Shown here piece after piece: positions 12,347 to 19,876 of a stretch of DNA of 21,201 nt. The stretch is taken from positions 1-21,201 of the IMG/VR virus record IMGVR_UViG_3300049433_000287; one strand, written 5' to 3'. The position numbers were made by a program, and so were the translations under genes. The DNA comes from a virus. Under the pieces are notes generated by a model. That model searched no databases, had not been told where the DNA came from, and worked only from the letters and a program-made list of their open reading frames with translations. Position 1 is the stretch's first letter. Each line of letters opens with the position of its first letter.

Positions 12347-13033
12347 ATGAAATGGAACCCATCTAATTCTGATTCCGCGCCGCCATCGAACGATGCGCCG
12401 GGCGCGGCAAGCAACTCGAATGAGTCGCTCGAGCAACTCATTCATTCCGCGGTCTCGGAAGGCTTTTCCGAGCTGCGCAAGGAACTTGCGCCGGCTCGGC
12501 GCTTTACCAATCCGGTGGAGAGCGAGACGTTTCGCGTGCCGGCTAACGTGAAGCGGTACAGCTCTCTCAAGCACTTTGCCGGGCCGGAGGCCGAGGAGCG
12601 GGCGTATCGCTTTGGCATGTTCTGCCTGGGCGTTTACGGGAAGAAACAGGGGATCGAGTTCTGCATCAAGCAGGGCATCCCGCTGATCAGTGCCGGGGGC
12701 GATTCGCTCAGCGATGCGCAGACCAAGACGCAGCGGGAGAACGTCAATATCAGCTCGGGATTCCTCGTCCCCGACGAGTTCCAGAACGATCTGATCGATC
12801 TCCGGGAAAAGTTCGGCGTCTTTCGGCAGAACGCCAAGATCGTGCCGATGGCTTCGGATACGCGATCCGATCCGCGCCGCGTGAACGGCGTCACCGCCTA
12901 CTTCGTCGGCGAATCCACCGCGGCGACTCTGTCCGACAAGCAATGGGATCGCGTCCGGCTCACGGCCAAGAAGCTCATGGTGCTGACCAAGTACAGCAAC
13001 GAGCTGAACGAAGATGCCGTGCTCAATATCTGA
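12347..13033 (+). CDS. Major capsid protein, N-terminal portion up to the TGA
   Basis: 228 residues if translation stops at the TGA. The start is ATG 12347, 13 bases after AGGAG (12330-12334), so the spacing is long. It would hold the scaffold domain, the N-arm and E-loop region, and part of the P-domain, but not a complete HK97 fold. On its own it would not be expected to build a capsid. Confidence 0.7.
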   Translation: MKWNPSNSDSAPPSNDAPGAASNSNESLEQLIHSAVSEGFSELRKELAPARRFTNPVESETFRVPANVKRYSSLKHFAGPEAEERAYRFGMFCLGVYGKKQGIEFCIKQGIPLISAGGDSLSDAQTKTQRENVNISSGFLVPDEFQNDLIDLREKFGVFRQNAKIVPMASDTRSDPRRVNGVTAYFVGESTAATLSDKQWDRVRLTAKKLMVLTKYSNELNEDAVLNI

Positions 13034-13189
13034 GACGATCTGGCCGGAGAAATCGCCTACGCGTTCGCATTAAAGGAAGACCAGTGCGGTTTCCTCGGCG
13101 ACGGCACCAGCGCCTACGGCAGCATCACCGGCCTGATCCCCAAGCTGCTGCAGGTCGATCCCACCGGCGCGAGCAACCCGGCCAACATC

Positions 13190-13726
13190 ATGGGCCTGGT
13201 CGTCGCGTCGGGCACCGGCTACGCCAGCAACTACAAGAGCATCGTCCTCACCGATTTGAATTCGGTGGTGGCATTGCTTCCCGAGTACGCGGACGTTCCC
13301 GGACAGGCCAAGTGGTACTGCTCGAAGCTGTTCTGGGGCTCGGTCCTGCAAAAAGTCGCGACCAATGCCGGCGGCAATCGCATTGCCGAGCTGGAGAACG
13401 GCGCGCTGCGCAAGAGCTTCCTCGGCTACGACGTGGTGATCTCGCAGGTGATGCCAAAGGTCTCGGCCACGAGCCAGGTCTGCTGCCTGTTCGGAAATCT
13501 GGCCATGGCCGCCCGCTTGGGCGACCGGCGCCAGACCACCATTCAGATGTCCGAGCACGCCCTCAACGCGTTCGAGCAGGACGAAGTCGTGATCCGAGGC
13601 ACCGAGCGTTTCGACATCGTCGTCCACGATGTCGGAGATCCAACTTCCGGCGCCGGCCCAGCCAAAAGCGCCCAGCTCGGGAATAGCCCGGGGCCGATTG
13701 TGGGGCTGATTACCGCATCGAGCTAA
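13190..13726 (+). CDS. Major capsid protein, C-terminal portion
   Basis: The frame is open from 13034; ATG 13190 (178 residues) is the first plausible restart, though no Shine-Dalgarno precedes it. The sequence, with GLVVASGTGYASNYKSIVLT, KWYCSKLFWGSVLQ, LGYDVVISQVMP and AFEQDEVVIRGTERFDIVVH, is typical of the A-domain and C-terminal part of HK97-fold capsid proteins. If restarted here it would miss about 52 residues just after the TGA. Confidence 0.6.
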   Translation: MGLVVASGTGYASNYKSIVLTDLNSVVALLPEYADVPGQAKWYCSKLFWGSVLQKVATNAGGNRIAELENGALRKSFLGYDVVISQVMPKVSATSQVCCLFGNLAMAARLGDRRQTTIQMSEHALNAFEQDEVVIRGTERFDIVVHDVGDPTSGAGPAKSAQLGNSPGPIVGLITASS

Positions 13727-13733
13727 AGCTCGG

Positions 13734-13803
13734 GTCAGTGGTCCGTTGTCAGTTGTTAAGACCGGCAACAACGTCAACCAACAACTAACAACGGACCACT
13801 GAC
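13734..13803. repeat. GTCAGTGGTCCGTTGTC inverted repeat (hairpin) after the capsid gene
   Basis: Arms of 24 bases, 13734-13757 and 13780-13803, pair with a single mismatch; 16 of these pairs (GTCAGTGGTCCGTTGT with ACAACGGACCACTGAC) are contiguous. The loop is 22 bases. The hairpin is strong enough to slow or stop transcription between the capsid gene and the next gene, though there is no U-run as in a classical terminator. Confidence 0.85.
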
Positions 13804-13828
13804 ACCTAACAACTAACAAGGATAAATC

Positions 13829-14266
13829 ATGATCGAAATCACCATGTCCAAAAAAGTTCAAAGCGTCTGGCCGCAGGCCCGGATTAACAACGCGGCTGTT
13901 ACGTGTGCCAGTGTTGACCGTCGCGGATTTGATTATGCGGTGGTCCGGGTTGCGATCGGCGCAACCGATGTCGGCATCACCGCGCTCAAGCTGCAGGAGT
14001 CGGATGACAACAGTACGTTTACCGATGTGCCGGGCACCGATTACTCGGTGGCGCCGCTGACGTTGCCGAGCAGTGCGAACGGGAACACGCTGTGGGAATG
14101 GCAGGTGGATCTTCGCGGCTCGCGCAAGCGATATCTGAAGCCCGTCATCACGATCGGCAACGGAACGCTCGGCGCGTTCGTGGCTGCCGAGGTGGAGCTC
14201 TTCCGTGCGGAGCAGGCGCCGTACAACGCGAGCACGCAAGGGCTTGCCGGAGTAGCAGTAGTCTAA
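13829..14266 (+). CDS. Probable capsid-associated beta-rich protein (decoration candidate)
   Basis: 145 residues with AAGGATAA (13818-13825) before ATG 13829. The sequence alternates hydrophobic and polar residues in strands (FDYAVVRVAIGATDVGITAL, KLQESDDNSTFTDVPG, YLKPVITIGNGTLGAFVAAE), typical of an Ig-like or jelly-roll domain, with no enzyme motif. Its place directly after the capsid gene is where phages often encode a cement or decoration protein. The family is not recognised. It could also be a minor head protein. Confidence 0.65.
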   Translation: MIEITMSKKVQSVWPQARINNAAVTCASVDRRGFDYAVVRVAIGATDVGITALKLQESDDNSTFTDVPGTDYSVAPLTLPSSANGNTLWEWQVDLRGSRKRYLKPVITIGNGTLGAFVAAEVELFRAEQAPYNASTQGLAGVAVV

Positions 14267-14288
14267 TTCTTAACATCGCAAGTTGTGG

Positions 14289-14446
14289 AAATTCGAATAA
14301 CGAAATTCGAATGACGAATCAATGTTCAAATGAACAATGATCGAATGACGAAACGAGTCTCTCGTTTGGTCATTGGGTCATTCCAGCATTCATCATTGAT
14401 TCGTCATTCGTCATTCGAGTTTCGTCATTCGAGTTTCGTCATTCCG
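14289..14446. repeat. GACGAAT-type inverted repeat
   Basis: The left arm from 14289 (AATTCGAATAACGAAATTCG) is complementary to the right arm ending at 14446 (ATTCGTCATTCGAGTTTCGT). The element fills the gap between the decoration candidate and the adaptor gene. It is one of four such elements in the window. Confidence 0.85.
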
Positions 14447-14475
14447 ATTCCTCCTCCGATTCAACCGAGCACCCT

Positions 14476-15399
14476 ATGTCTCTCCCCGATCTCATCACGA
14501 ATTCTCGCGCCACGCAAAACGCGACGCTGGGCGCGTTGAACACCAACAACCCGGCTTATCTGGCGTCGCTGATTACGGCCGCCAGCGACGCGATTCGGCG
14601 GGCGTGCCAGCGGGACTTTTCGCAGACGGCTTATGCCGAGTATTACAGCGGCGGGATTTATATCCGCGAGCCGATGCGCCTGCGGCAATTCCCGGTGCTG
14701 GAGATCACCCGCGTCGCAACCAACCCTCGTCCCGCGATCCTGGTGCAGAACGTCAATAGCGGACTCAATCAACGGGCCACGGTGGAGACGACGACGACGT
14801 CGTTGCGGCTGTTTCGCATCGCATCGGCGGCGCCGGCGACCAACGATCTTCCCTTCGCGACGTACCCGACGCTTGCCGCCCTGGCGGCGGCGGTGAATGC
14901 GCTGGGAAGCGGTTGGTCGGCCCAGGTGATTGACCAATTTGCGTTGTGGCCCTCGGCGGATCTGCAACCGTTACAGGGAGCCGCCAATGCGTTGTCCGGC
15001 GGGCGGCAGCTCGAACTCTTTACCGAGGAGTTGCAGCCTTTCGTCAACTGGCCGCCGGGTGATCCGTGGGGCGAGGAGGCCGGCGACCAATCCTGCACCG
15101 GCTGGCGGCTCGACGACGAAACCGGCGAGCTCTTTGGCCGCTTCCCGCGCGGCCAGCTCAACATCCGCATCGATTACTCAGCCGGCTTCGCAACGATCCC
15201 CCAGACGATTCAGGAAGCCTGCGTGCAACTCGTGCTCGACCTCTACAACGGCGGCCTGGTCAACACCACGCTGAAGAAGGCCACGCTGGGCGGCGGCAGC
15301 TTCGAGCTGCAGGATCAAACCAGCACCGCGGTGTTGTCCGGGAAAGTAAGCATGCTGCTCGCGCCGTATATCGATTTCAGCAAGACTATGTTTCGGTAA
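14476..15399 (+). CDS. Head-tail adaptor (gp6-like connector)
   Basis: 307 residues. The N-terminal helix SLITAASDAIRRACQRDFSQ followed by YYSGGIYIREPMRLRQFPVL and EITRVATN, and the C-terminal IRIDYSAGFATIPQTIQEAC with VQLVLDLYNGGL, match the pattern of HK97 gp6 / SPP1 gp15-type adaptors (helix, beta-hairpin 'QFPV', then 'Y.AG....P..I..A'). These form the ring below the portal. At 307 residues it is much longer than the roughly 100 residues of minimal adaptors; the extra part (about 90-210) is an internal domain of unknown role, a common variation. The start ATG 14476 lacks a clear Shine-Dalgarno. Confidence 0.8.
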   Translation: MSLPDLITNSRATQNATLGALNTNNPAYLASLITAASDAIRRACQRDFSQTAYAEYYSGGIYIREPMRLRQFPVLEITRVATNPRPAILVQNVNSGLNQRATVETTTTSLRLFRIASAAPATNDLPFATYPTLAALAAAVNALGSGWSAQVIDQFALWPSADLQPLQGAANALSGGRQLELFTEELQPFVNWPPGDPWGEEAGDQSCTGWRLDDETGELFGRFPRGQLNIRIDYSAGFATIPQTIQEACVQLVLDLYNGGLVNTTLKKATLGGGSFELQDQTSTAVLSGKVSMLLAPYIDFSKTMFR

Positions 15400-15416
15400 A
15401 TCGAATCGAAGAGAAA

Positions 15417-15566
15417 AGGATTCACCACGGAGGCACGGAGGTCACGGAGGGAAAAAAGAGACGCGGAGACGCAGGGACGCGGAGAAAGATAAAAACGCGC
15501 CAATGCGCGTCTGGCCTCTTTTTCCGCGTCCCCCCATCCCCGCGTCTCCTCTTGGCTCCGTGGTTG
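15417..15566. repeat. CACGGAGG-type repeat with GACGCGGAGACGCGG words
   Basis: GGATTCACCACGGAGGCACG and following bases (15418-15448) face CCCGCGTCTCCTCTTGGCTC (about 15538-15558), with GACGCGGAGACGCAGGGACG (15461-15480) opposite CCGCGTCCCCCCATCCCCGC (15523-15542). The arms are imperfect. No gene was found in this 190-bp gap. Confidence 0.75.
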
Positions 15567-15596
15567 CATTGAATTTATTTGTATTAGAGGATGCTC

Positions 15597-15950
15597 ATGT
15601 CACTTACAGCACTACTCGATCGGAAGCTCACACTCGAGCGACAAACGGTGACACCCGATGGGAGCGGCGGGAGCGTACGGACGTTTTCGGCGATTCTGTC
15701 CAATGTTCCCTGTGCCGTTGCACCGGCGGCGGCATCGGTCGTGGCCGACTACGCGCGGCCCGACATGATCGTCGATTACACGGTCTATACCACCGCCGAT
15801 CTCGACAGGCTTATCACCGGCGGCGTCGAACTCGGGGACCGCTTCGCCGACGGCTCAGTTCATTACCTGATCAAGACGGTGAAGAAAAGCGCTAACGCGG
15901 CAATCACTTCGGAACTGCTGTATCAGCTTGATTGCGAGCTGAGGAAATGA
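15597..15950 (+). CDS. Head-closure (head-tail joining) protein-like
   Basis: 117 residues from ATG 15597, chosen because AGAGG (15586-15590) is six bases upstream while the in-frame ATG at 15591 abuts it. The sequence begins MSLTALLDRKLTLERQTVTP with DGSGGSVRTFSAI, the start of SPP1 gp16/HK97-type joining proteins ('L.h.v.i.r...d..G....W'), followed by beta-strands MIVDYTVYTTADL and GDRFADGSVHYLI. The position after the adaptor agrees with head closure. It is short and lacks other motifs, so the call rests on position and N-terminal pattern. Confidence 0.68.
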   Translation: MSLTALLDRKLTLERQTVTPDGSGGSVRTFSAILSNVPCAVAPAAASVVADYARPDMIVDYTVYTTADLDRLITGGVELGDRFADGSVHYLIKTVKKSANAAITSELLYQLDCELRK

Positions 15951-15960
15951 GAGGGCGGGG

Positions 15961-16137
15961 AATGACGAAAGTCGAATGGCGAAATTCGAATTAATGACGA
16001 ATGCTCAAATGACGGAATGACGAAACAAGAAACCGCGCAACATGTTCCCTGAGCGTTCGTAGAGTTTTCGTTTCGTCATTCGGTATTCGGTCATTTGAAC
16101 ATTGATTCGTCATTCGTCATTCGAATTTCGTCATTCG
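15961..16137. repeat. GACGAAT-type inverted repeat
   Basis: The left arm from 15961 (AATGACGAAAGTCGAATGGC) and the right arm ending 16137 (ATTCGTCATTCGAATTTCGT) face each other around a loop with GAAACCGCGCAACATGTTCC. It precedes the 16194 gene. Confidence 0.82.
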
Positions 16138-16193
16138 ACGGCGTCCCTGCACCAAGAACACGCGGCTTCCCTTCATTTGTCTGGAGAAAAATC

Positions 16194-17111
16194 ATGGCCT
16201 TCTACTACTGGTCCTCAACGTCTTCCACCGATCCTACGCTCGGCGCCAACTGGACTGCGGCGGACGGTTCAACCGGCGTCGTTCCTGCCAATGGGGATGA
16301 TGTGACGATTGCCGCCATCCCGGGCGTGGCGCTGGCCAACATCGGGGATGGGAATATGTCGGGCGTCACGCTCAACAGCCTGACGATCAGCCAGACCTTT
16401 ACCGGCACCATCGGGACGAATTCCACCAGCGGCGCGATGGGGTATTTCCAGATCGGCGCGACGACCTGGACGATTGGGACGCCTTCGGGCAACGGCACAG
16501 CCGCGGTCGGCTCAGGCCGGATCAAGATCGACTTCGGCACCATCCCATTTGCCGGCGTCGTGCTGGCCACGGGATCGTCAGTCGATCAGGGCGCCGAGCC
16601 CGTGCGGATCAAGGGCTCTGCCGGCGGCAACCTGCTCTATGTGCTTGGCGGCCGGGTCGGAATCGCGACCAACCTGCCGGGCGAAACCGCGAATCTGAGC
16701 GAAGTGGACGTCGTGGGATCGACCGCGTTCTGCAACGTCGGCGCGGGCGTCACGTGGCTGAATGCCAACGTGTCAGCCGGCGCGACGCTCACGCTCAACA
16801 GCGGCAGCACCGGCACGCTGAGCGTCTCCAGTGGTTCGACGGTTACCACCCGCGGCGCAGGCCCAATTGCCACCGTGAACGCGAGCGGAACGCTGTATCT
16901 GAATCACCGCCCCAATGGCTCGGACGCAATCTCGACCCTCAACCTTTATCCGAGCGGCTCAGCCGACTTCTCGCAATTCCCCTCGTCCGTCGGTGTGACG
17001 ACGCTGAACCACGAGCGGGGCGGCGTGCTGATCGCGAACCCCGCCAATCCAAGCCACCTGGTGGTGGCGACCCGGAACCTGATCAACTGCGGCACGCTGA
17101 CCGCGAGCTGA
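16194..17111 (+). CDS. Beta-solenoid-like phage surface protein
   Basis: 305 residues with GGAG (16182-16185) 8 bases before ATG 16194. The start MAFYYWSSTSSTDPTLGANW is followed by repeated short strands rich in Gly, Thr, Ser and Asn (GVTLNSLTISQTFTGTIGTN, then GATWTI, GATLTLNSGSTGTLSVSSGS, TVTTRGAGPI), which form a ladder of about 10-20 residue repeats. This is the look of a right-handed beta-helix or stacked beta-sheet, as in tail spikes and autotransporter-like proteins. It lies between head-closure and tail-completion genes, so a fiber, decoration or receptor-binding role is plausible. The family is not recognised. Confidence 0.6.
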   Translation: MAFYYWSSTSSTDPTLGANWTAADGSTGVVPANGDDVTIAAIPGVALANIGDGNMSGVTLNSLTISQTFTGTIGTNSTSGAMGYFQIGATTWTIGTPSGNGTAAVGSGRIKIDFGTIPFAGVVLATGSSVDQGAEPVRIKGSAGGNLLYVLGGRVGIATNLPGETANLSEVDVVGSTAFCNVGAGVTWLNANVSAGATLTLNSGSTGTLSVSSGSTVTTRGAGPIATVNASGTLYLNHRPNGSDAISTLNLYPSGSADFSQFPSSVGVTTLNHERGGVLIANPANPSHLVVATRNLINCGTLTAS

Positions 17112-17120
17112 AGCTGCGCG

Positions 17121-17325
17121 GAATGACAAAATTCGAATGACGAATGACGAATCAATGACGAATGCTCGAATGAGCTAATGACGAAACAAGAACCCACGGA
17201 ACAAGTTCCGTGGGCGTTACAGGGAGTATTCGTTTCGTCATTTCAACATTTGGTCATTCGAACATTGATTCGTCATTTGTCATTCGAATTTCGTCATTCC
17301 GCGAACGCGGTCATTTCGTCATTCC
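17121..17325. repeat. GACGAAT-type inverted repeat with a perfect hairpin
   Basis: The left arm from 17121 (GAATGACAAAATTCGAATGA) and the right arm to about 17325 are complementary. Between them CCCACGGAAC (17193-17202) and GTTCCGTGGG (17205-17214) are perfect 10-base arms two bases apart. It precedes the 17342 gene. Confidence 0.85.
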
Positions 17326-17341
17326 ACTCTGAAGGGTGTTT

Positions 17342-17746
17342 ATGCTTCCACTTCTCAACGCAATCTATTCCTACTTCACCGGAAACGGTGAGCTCGTCAC
17401 TACTTTTACCGGCGGTTTTTACCGCGACCAGGCGCCGCAGGCGACGGCGATGCCGTACCTGGTTTCGCATGTCGTTCAGTCGAAGCTCGAATACGCCTAC
17501 GGCGGGCCGAGCAGATCCGATACACAGGTGCGCTTCCGCGCGTACGGCATCGGCCACGATGCCACCGGTGCGCTGATGGATGTCCTGGTGAGTCAATTCG
17601 ACGACGTCCTGCTGACGCTTGCGTCCGGCACCAATGACACCGTCACGCGGCTCGGAGAGCCGCTGCCGGTGCTGCACAAGCATGACGGCCAGGGGAACGA
17701 CGTGTGGGAGTGGGGGGTGACGTATGAGTATGGGGTGAAGCCATGA
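17342..17746 (+). CDS. Tail-completion (neck) protein-like
   Basis: 134 residues from ATG 17342; GAAGG (17331-17335) is six bases before it, while GTG 17336 overlaps that signal. The text MLPLLNAIYSYFTGNGELVT, then YRDQAPQATAMPYLVSHVVQ, and GIGHDATGALMDVLVSQFDD is the pattern of SPP1 gp17/DUF3168-type proteins (N-terminal helix, 'A....PY.v.' strand, C-terminal helix). These proteins cap the neck and join tail to head. The stop overlaps the next start (ATGA, 17743-17746), which shows translational coupling. Confidence 0.7.
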   Translation: MLPLLNAIYSYFTGNGELVTTFTGGFYRDQAPQATAMPYLVSHVVQSKLEYAYGGPSRSDTQVRFRAYGIGHDATGALMDVLVSQFDDVLLTLASGTNDTVTRLGEPLPVLHKHDGQGNDVWEWGVTYEYGVKP

Positions 17747-18534
17747 TTCAACTCACTGAAGATCTCGTTCTCGGCGCTCGATTTACTCTGGGCAAGACGG
17801 GCGGCATGCTGCTCCGTCTGTTCGAAGTCACCGGGCTTGCGCCGGGGGTTGATACTCTGGCGCAGGCGGCCTTCGCCCAGGATGGAAATACCGGGGCCCG
17901 GATTCCCGGCTATGGGGAGCCGCACCCGAAGGTGGCGGGGCTGTTTGTGAGTCACGTGGAAGCCGACCCGGTTTCTAATTCGCAGACGGCGGCACGGGTG
18001 CAGGTGCGGTATTCGACGCCGGAGGCGGCGTCGGTGCCGAACGTCGTGCGGATCTCCATCACCGGGAGCAGCCGCGCGACGCTGATCAGCAAAGACCCAT
18101 CGGATGGGTCGATGTTCATGGTGAAGTACACCGACCCGGCGGGCGCGGCGCTGCAGGAGTTTTTGCAGGTGCCGGCCTTGTCGCCCAACACGATCCTGGA
18201 GTTCACCCGGCAGGAAGGTCTCAGCCCGCTGAAGCGCTCGCAGAAGTTTCGGCGGACGGTGAACTCCAGCCCATGGCAAAATGGAGAGGCCAAAACGTGG
18301 CTCTGCCGGGCGATCGATGCGACGAGCCTGAACAACCTGTTGCGGTACGAGGTGAAATACATCTTCGAGTACAACCCCGACGGCTGGCAGCGCCTCGAAT
18401 ATTACCACGACCCCTACACCGGCAAGATCCCCACCGACGTGAAGGAAAGCGCCAATAACGATCAGGGGATCGCGAAGGTTCTTCCTTATGCGACCTGTGA
18501 TTTCTCGCAGTTCGGGTTGCCGAATGCGTTTTGA
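17743..18534 (+). CDS. Hypothetical phage structural protein
   Basis: 263 residues, coupled to the tail-completion gene by ATGA. This is the slot of the tail tube gene in siphoviruses, but the sequence (e.g. MIQLTEDLVLGARFTLGKTG, VPNVVRISITGSSRATLISK, KYIFEYNPDGWQRLEYYHDP) does not show an obvious tube motif. It is beta-rich with few Cys and no enzyme motif. Planctomycete tube proteins may simply be diverged. Tail tube, minor tail or baseplate component are all possible. Confidence 0.62.
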   Translation: MIQLTEDLVLGARFTLGKTGGMLLRLFEVTGLAPGVDTLAQAAFAQDGNTGARIPGYGEPHPKVAGLFVSHVEADPVSNSQTAARVQVRYSTPEAASVPNVVRISITGSSRATLISKDPSDGSMFMVKYTDPAGAALQEFLQVPALSPNTILEFTRQEGLSPLKRSQKFRRTVNSSPWQNGEAKTWLCRAIDATSLNNLLRYEVKYIFEYNPDGWQRLEYYHDPYTGKIPTDVKESANNDQGIAKVLPYATCDFSQFGLPNAF

Positions 18535-18557
18535 ATTTACCTAGCCTGGATCCTTTT

Positions 18558-18699
18558 TGGTGGAGCAGACATTCCTGTCTGCTTCGAATGAAGAGTGGGG
18601 GACATTCTTGTCCCTCCGAATCATTCGAGTCGGCTCGGCGGGAGCGAGTACGCCCCCGCACTCGCGAACTCGAGACAGGCAGGAATGCCTGCCCCACCA
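18558..18699. repeat. CAGACATTCCTGTCTGC-type inverted repeat
   Basis: TGGTGGAGCAGACATTCCTG with TCTGC (18558-18582) is complementary, with mismatches, to GACAGGCAGGAATGCCTGCC and CCACCA (18675-18699). Short inner hairpins with GAATGAAGAGTGGGGGACAT and GCGGGAGCGAGTACGCCCCC fill the middle. No gene was found in the 190-bp gap. Confidence 0.8.
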
Positions 18700-18724
18700 G
18701 ACAGGTTCACTTTGAAGAGGCGGC

Positions 18725-19666
18725 ATGTCATACGAACTTGAAACCCCGCATGTTACCGATTGGCGCCTCGCGGATTCCGAAGCCGTGCAGGAGCACGAAT
18801 CGGACGCGGCGCCAGGCGCCCTGGAAGAACTTGCGCCGCAGAGTCGGCCGGCATTTGTCGAGCAATTCACCGCGATGATTCGGAGCAGCCCTTGCGGGAC
18901 CGATGTCACATCGGATTACACCGATGCCCGCTACTCGCTGGACCGGGCGATTGCCACGAATGGTGCTTCGAGCGGGCTGGCGGTTCAGAACGATTCGCTG
19001 CCGGGATTGAAGCAATGTCTGACGGCGACCAATCTCGCGGAGCTTTCCGCGAACACGCACCTGCTCCCGGCCGGCGCCATCGTGCAAGTTTTCGCGTTGT
19101 ACACGCGGCCGGGCGCGAAGGTTTATGTTTTCAATCAGCCGCCGCCGGATGGGGCGGTGGTGCAGATCACCGGTGCCGCCGGTGGAGGCGGCAAGTACAG
19201 CGGTCGCATCCTGACCGGCTCCAGCAATGCGGTCGTTTCGGGAAATGTGGCGATGCCCGAAGGGATGAGCATCCCGCCAGCGGACAACGCGCTGATCATC
19301 AACGAGGAAGAAGACGGCCTCAATGGTCATCGCCTGCAGGTCCCCGCATATGCGGTCGGGCAGATTGCAGGGAGCAGTGGGGGGCTTTCGGTGGTCATGA
19401 TTCGCGGGGCGATGGGAGCGACCGCGGGCGCCACCGCGCTAGGCGATGGCACCGGAGGCGCCGTCGCTCCAGACGGCACCGCCTGGAACAAATCGACGGA
19501 TGGGATCCCATTGGACGTCTGGGTGCAAACGAGAAGCGTTTGGGATTCGGGAAGTGGAACATTGTTCGGATGCCTGCGGAAATTCTCGTTCGATGCGCGC
19601 GGCCTGCTGTACGCGGTGTCGGGGGAGAATCAGATTACGGTCGATGTGGCGCAGCCGTGTGCGTGA
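18725..19666 (+). CDS. Hypothetical phage structural protein
   Basis: 313 residues with GAGG (18717-18720) before ATG 18725. The N-terminal third is helical and acidic (ADSEAVQEHESDAAPGALEE). The rest is beta-rich and Gly/Ser-rich (GAVVQITGAAGGGGKYSGRI, SGGLSVVMIRGAMGATAGAT), ending in DVWVQTRSVWDSGSGTLFGC. No signal peptide, membrane segment or catalytic motif is visible. The style matches virion fiber or minor tail proteins. The family is not recognised; it is followed by a dispersed repeat and a Cys-rich protein. Confidence 0.6.
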   Translation: MSYELETPHVTDWRLADSEAVQEHESDAAPGALEELAPQSRPAFVEQFTAMIRSSPCGTDVTSDYTDARYSLDRAIATNGASSGLAVQNDSLPGLKQCLTATNLAELSANTHLLPAGAIVQVFALYTRPGAKVYVFNQPPPDGAVVQITGAAGGGGKYSGRILTGSSNAVVSGNVAMPEGMSIPPADNALIINEEEDGLNGHRLQVPAYAVGQIAGSSGGLSVVMIRGAMGATAGATALGDGTGGAVAPDGTAWNKSTDGIPLDVWVQTRSVWDSGSGTLFGCLRKFSFDARGLLYAVSGENQITVDVAQPCA

Positions 19667-19679
19667 ACATGCCGCATTG

Positions 19680-19838
19680 CCCCTCTCCCTTCCTGCCCCC
19701 TCTCCCTTCGGGAGAGGGCTGGGGTGAGGGGCGAAGTTCGAGAGCCTTTGCTTGAACGAAGCCGTTCGCAGTTCCCGCTCACCCCAACCCGGTCGCGGGC
19801 AGTCGCCCAATCCGGTCCCTTCTCCCGAAGGAGAGGGG
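19680..19838. repeat. CTCTCCC/GGGAGAGG dispersed inverted repeat
   Basis: CCCTCTCCCTTCCTGCCCCC and CCTCTCCCTTCGGGAGAGGG (19680-19719) are followed by GGCTGGGGTGAGGGG. The second half (CTCACCCCAACCCGGTCGCG, 19779 onwards) is the inverted match to 6335-6380 in terL. Both halves are arms of the same dispersed element. It lies between two genes. Confidence 0.85.
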
Positions 19839-19876
19839 ACAAGAACGAGCGGGGACCAACATCCATCGGAGCAACT

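Larger units (their letters stand above)
12347..13726 (+). pseudogene. Major capsid protein gene (HK97-like), interrupted by one in-frame TGA
   Basis: One continuous reading frame of 459 codons with a single TGA at codon 229 (13031-13033). The N-terminal 50 residues are helical and polar like a scaffold (delta) domain (SLEQLIHSAVSEGFSELRKE). The mature domain has NISSGFLVPDEFQNDLIDLR, then TKYSNELNEDAVLNI, the stop, then DDLAGEIAYAFALKEDQCGF, which continues the HK97-fold P- and A-domain pattern (GDGTSAYGSITGL, RTERFDIVVHDVG-type end). Upstream and downstream parts keep the same frame and similar codon use, so the change is a point nonsense mutation (for example GGA to TGA), a readthrough site, or an assembly error. 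TGA clearly ends other genes in the window, so a changed code is unlikely. Confidence 0.85.

Noticed and set aside
12347-13726. Recoded genetic code (TGA as amino acid) or selenocysteine
   Set aside because: TGA ends the portal, protease and other genes in the window, and I see no SECIS-like hairpin right after the TGA. A point mutation, readthrough or sequence error explains it better.
13070-14239. Long minus-strand open frame of 389 codons opposite the capsid and decoration genes
   Set aside because: It lies antisense to a well-supported capsid frame, its protein is rich in Arg, Ala, His and Gly with no family pattern, and it crosses a hairpin repeat. It is a GC-content shadow.
14289-17325. 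Possible CRISPR array from the recurring GACGAAT words
   Set aside because: The words are short and face each other as inverted arms, spacing is irregular, there are no spacers of uniform length and no Cas genes.
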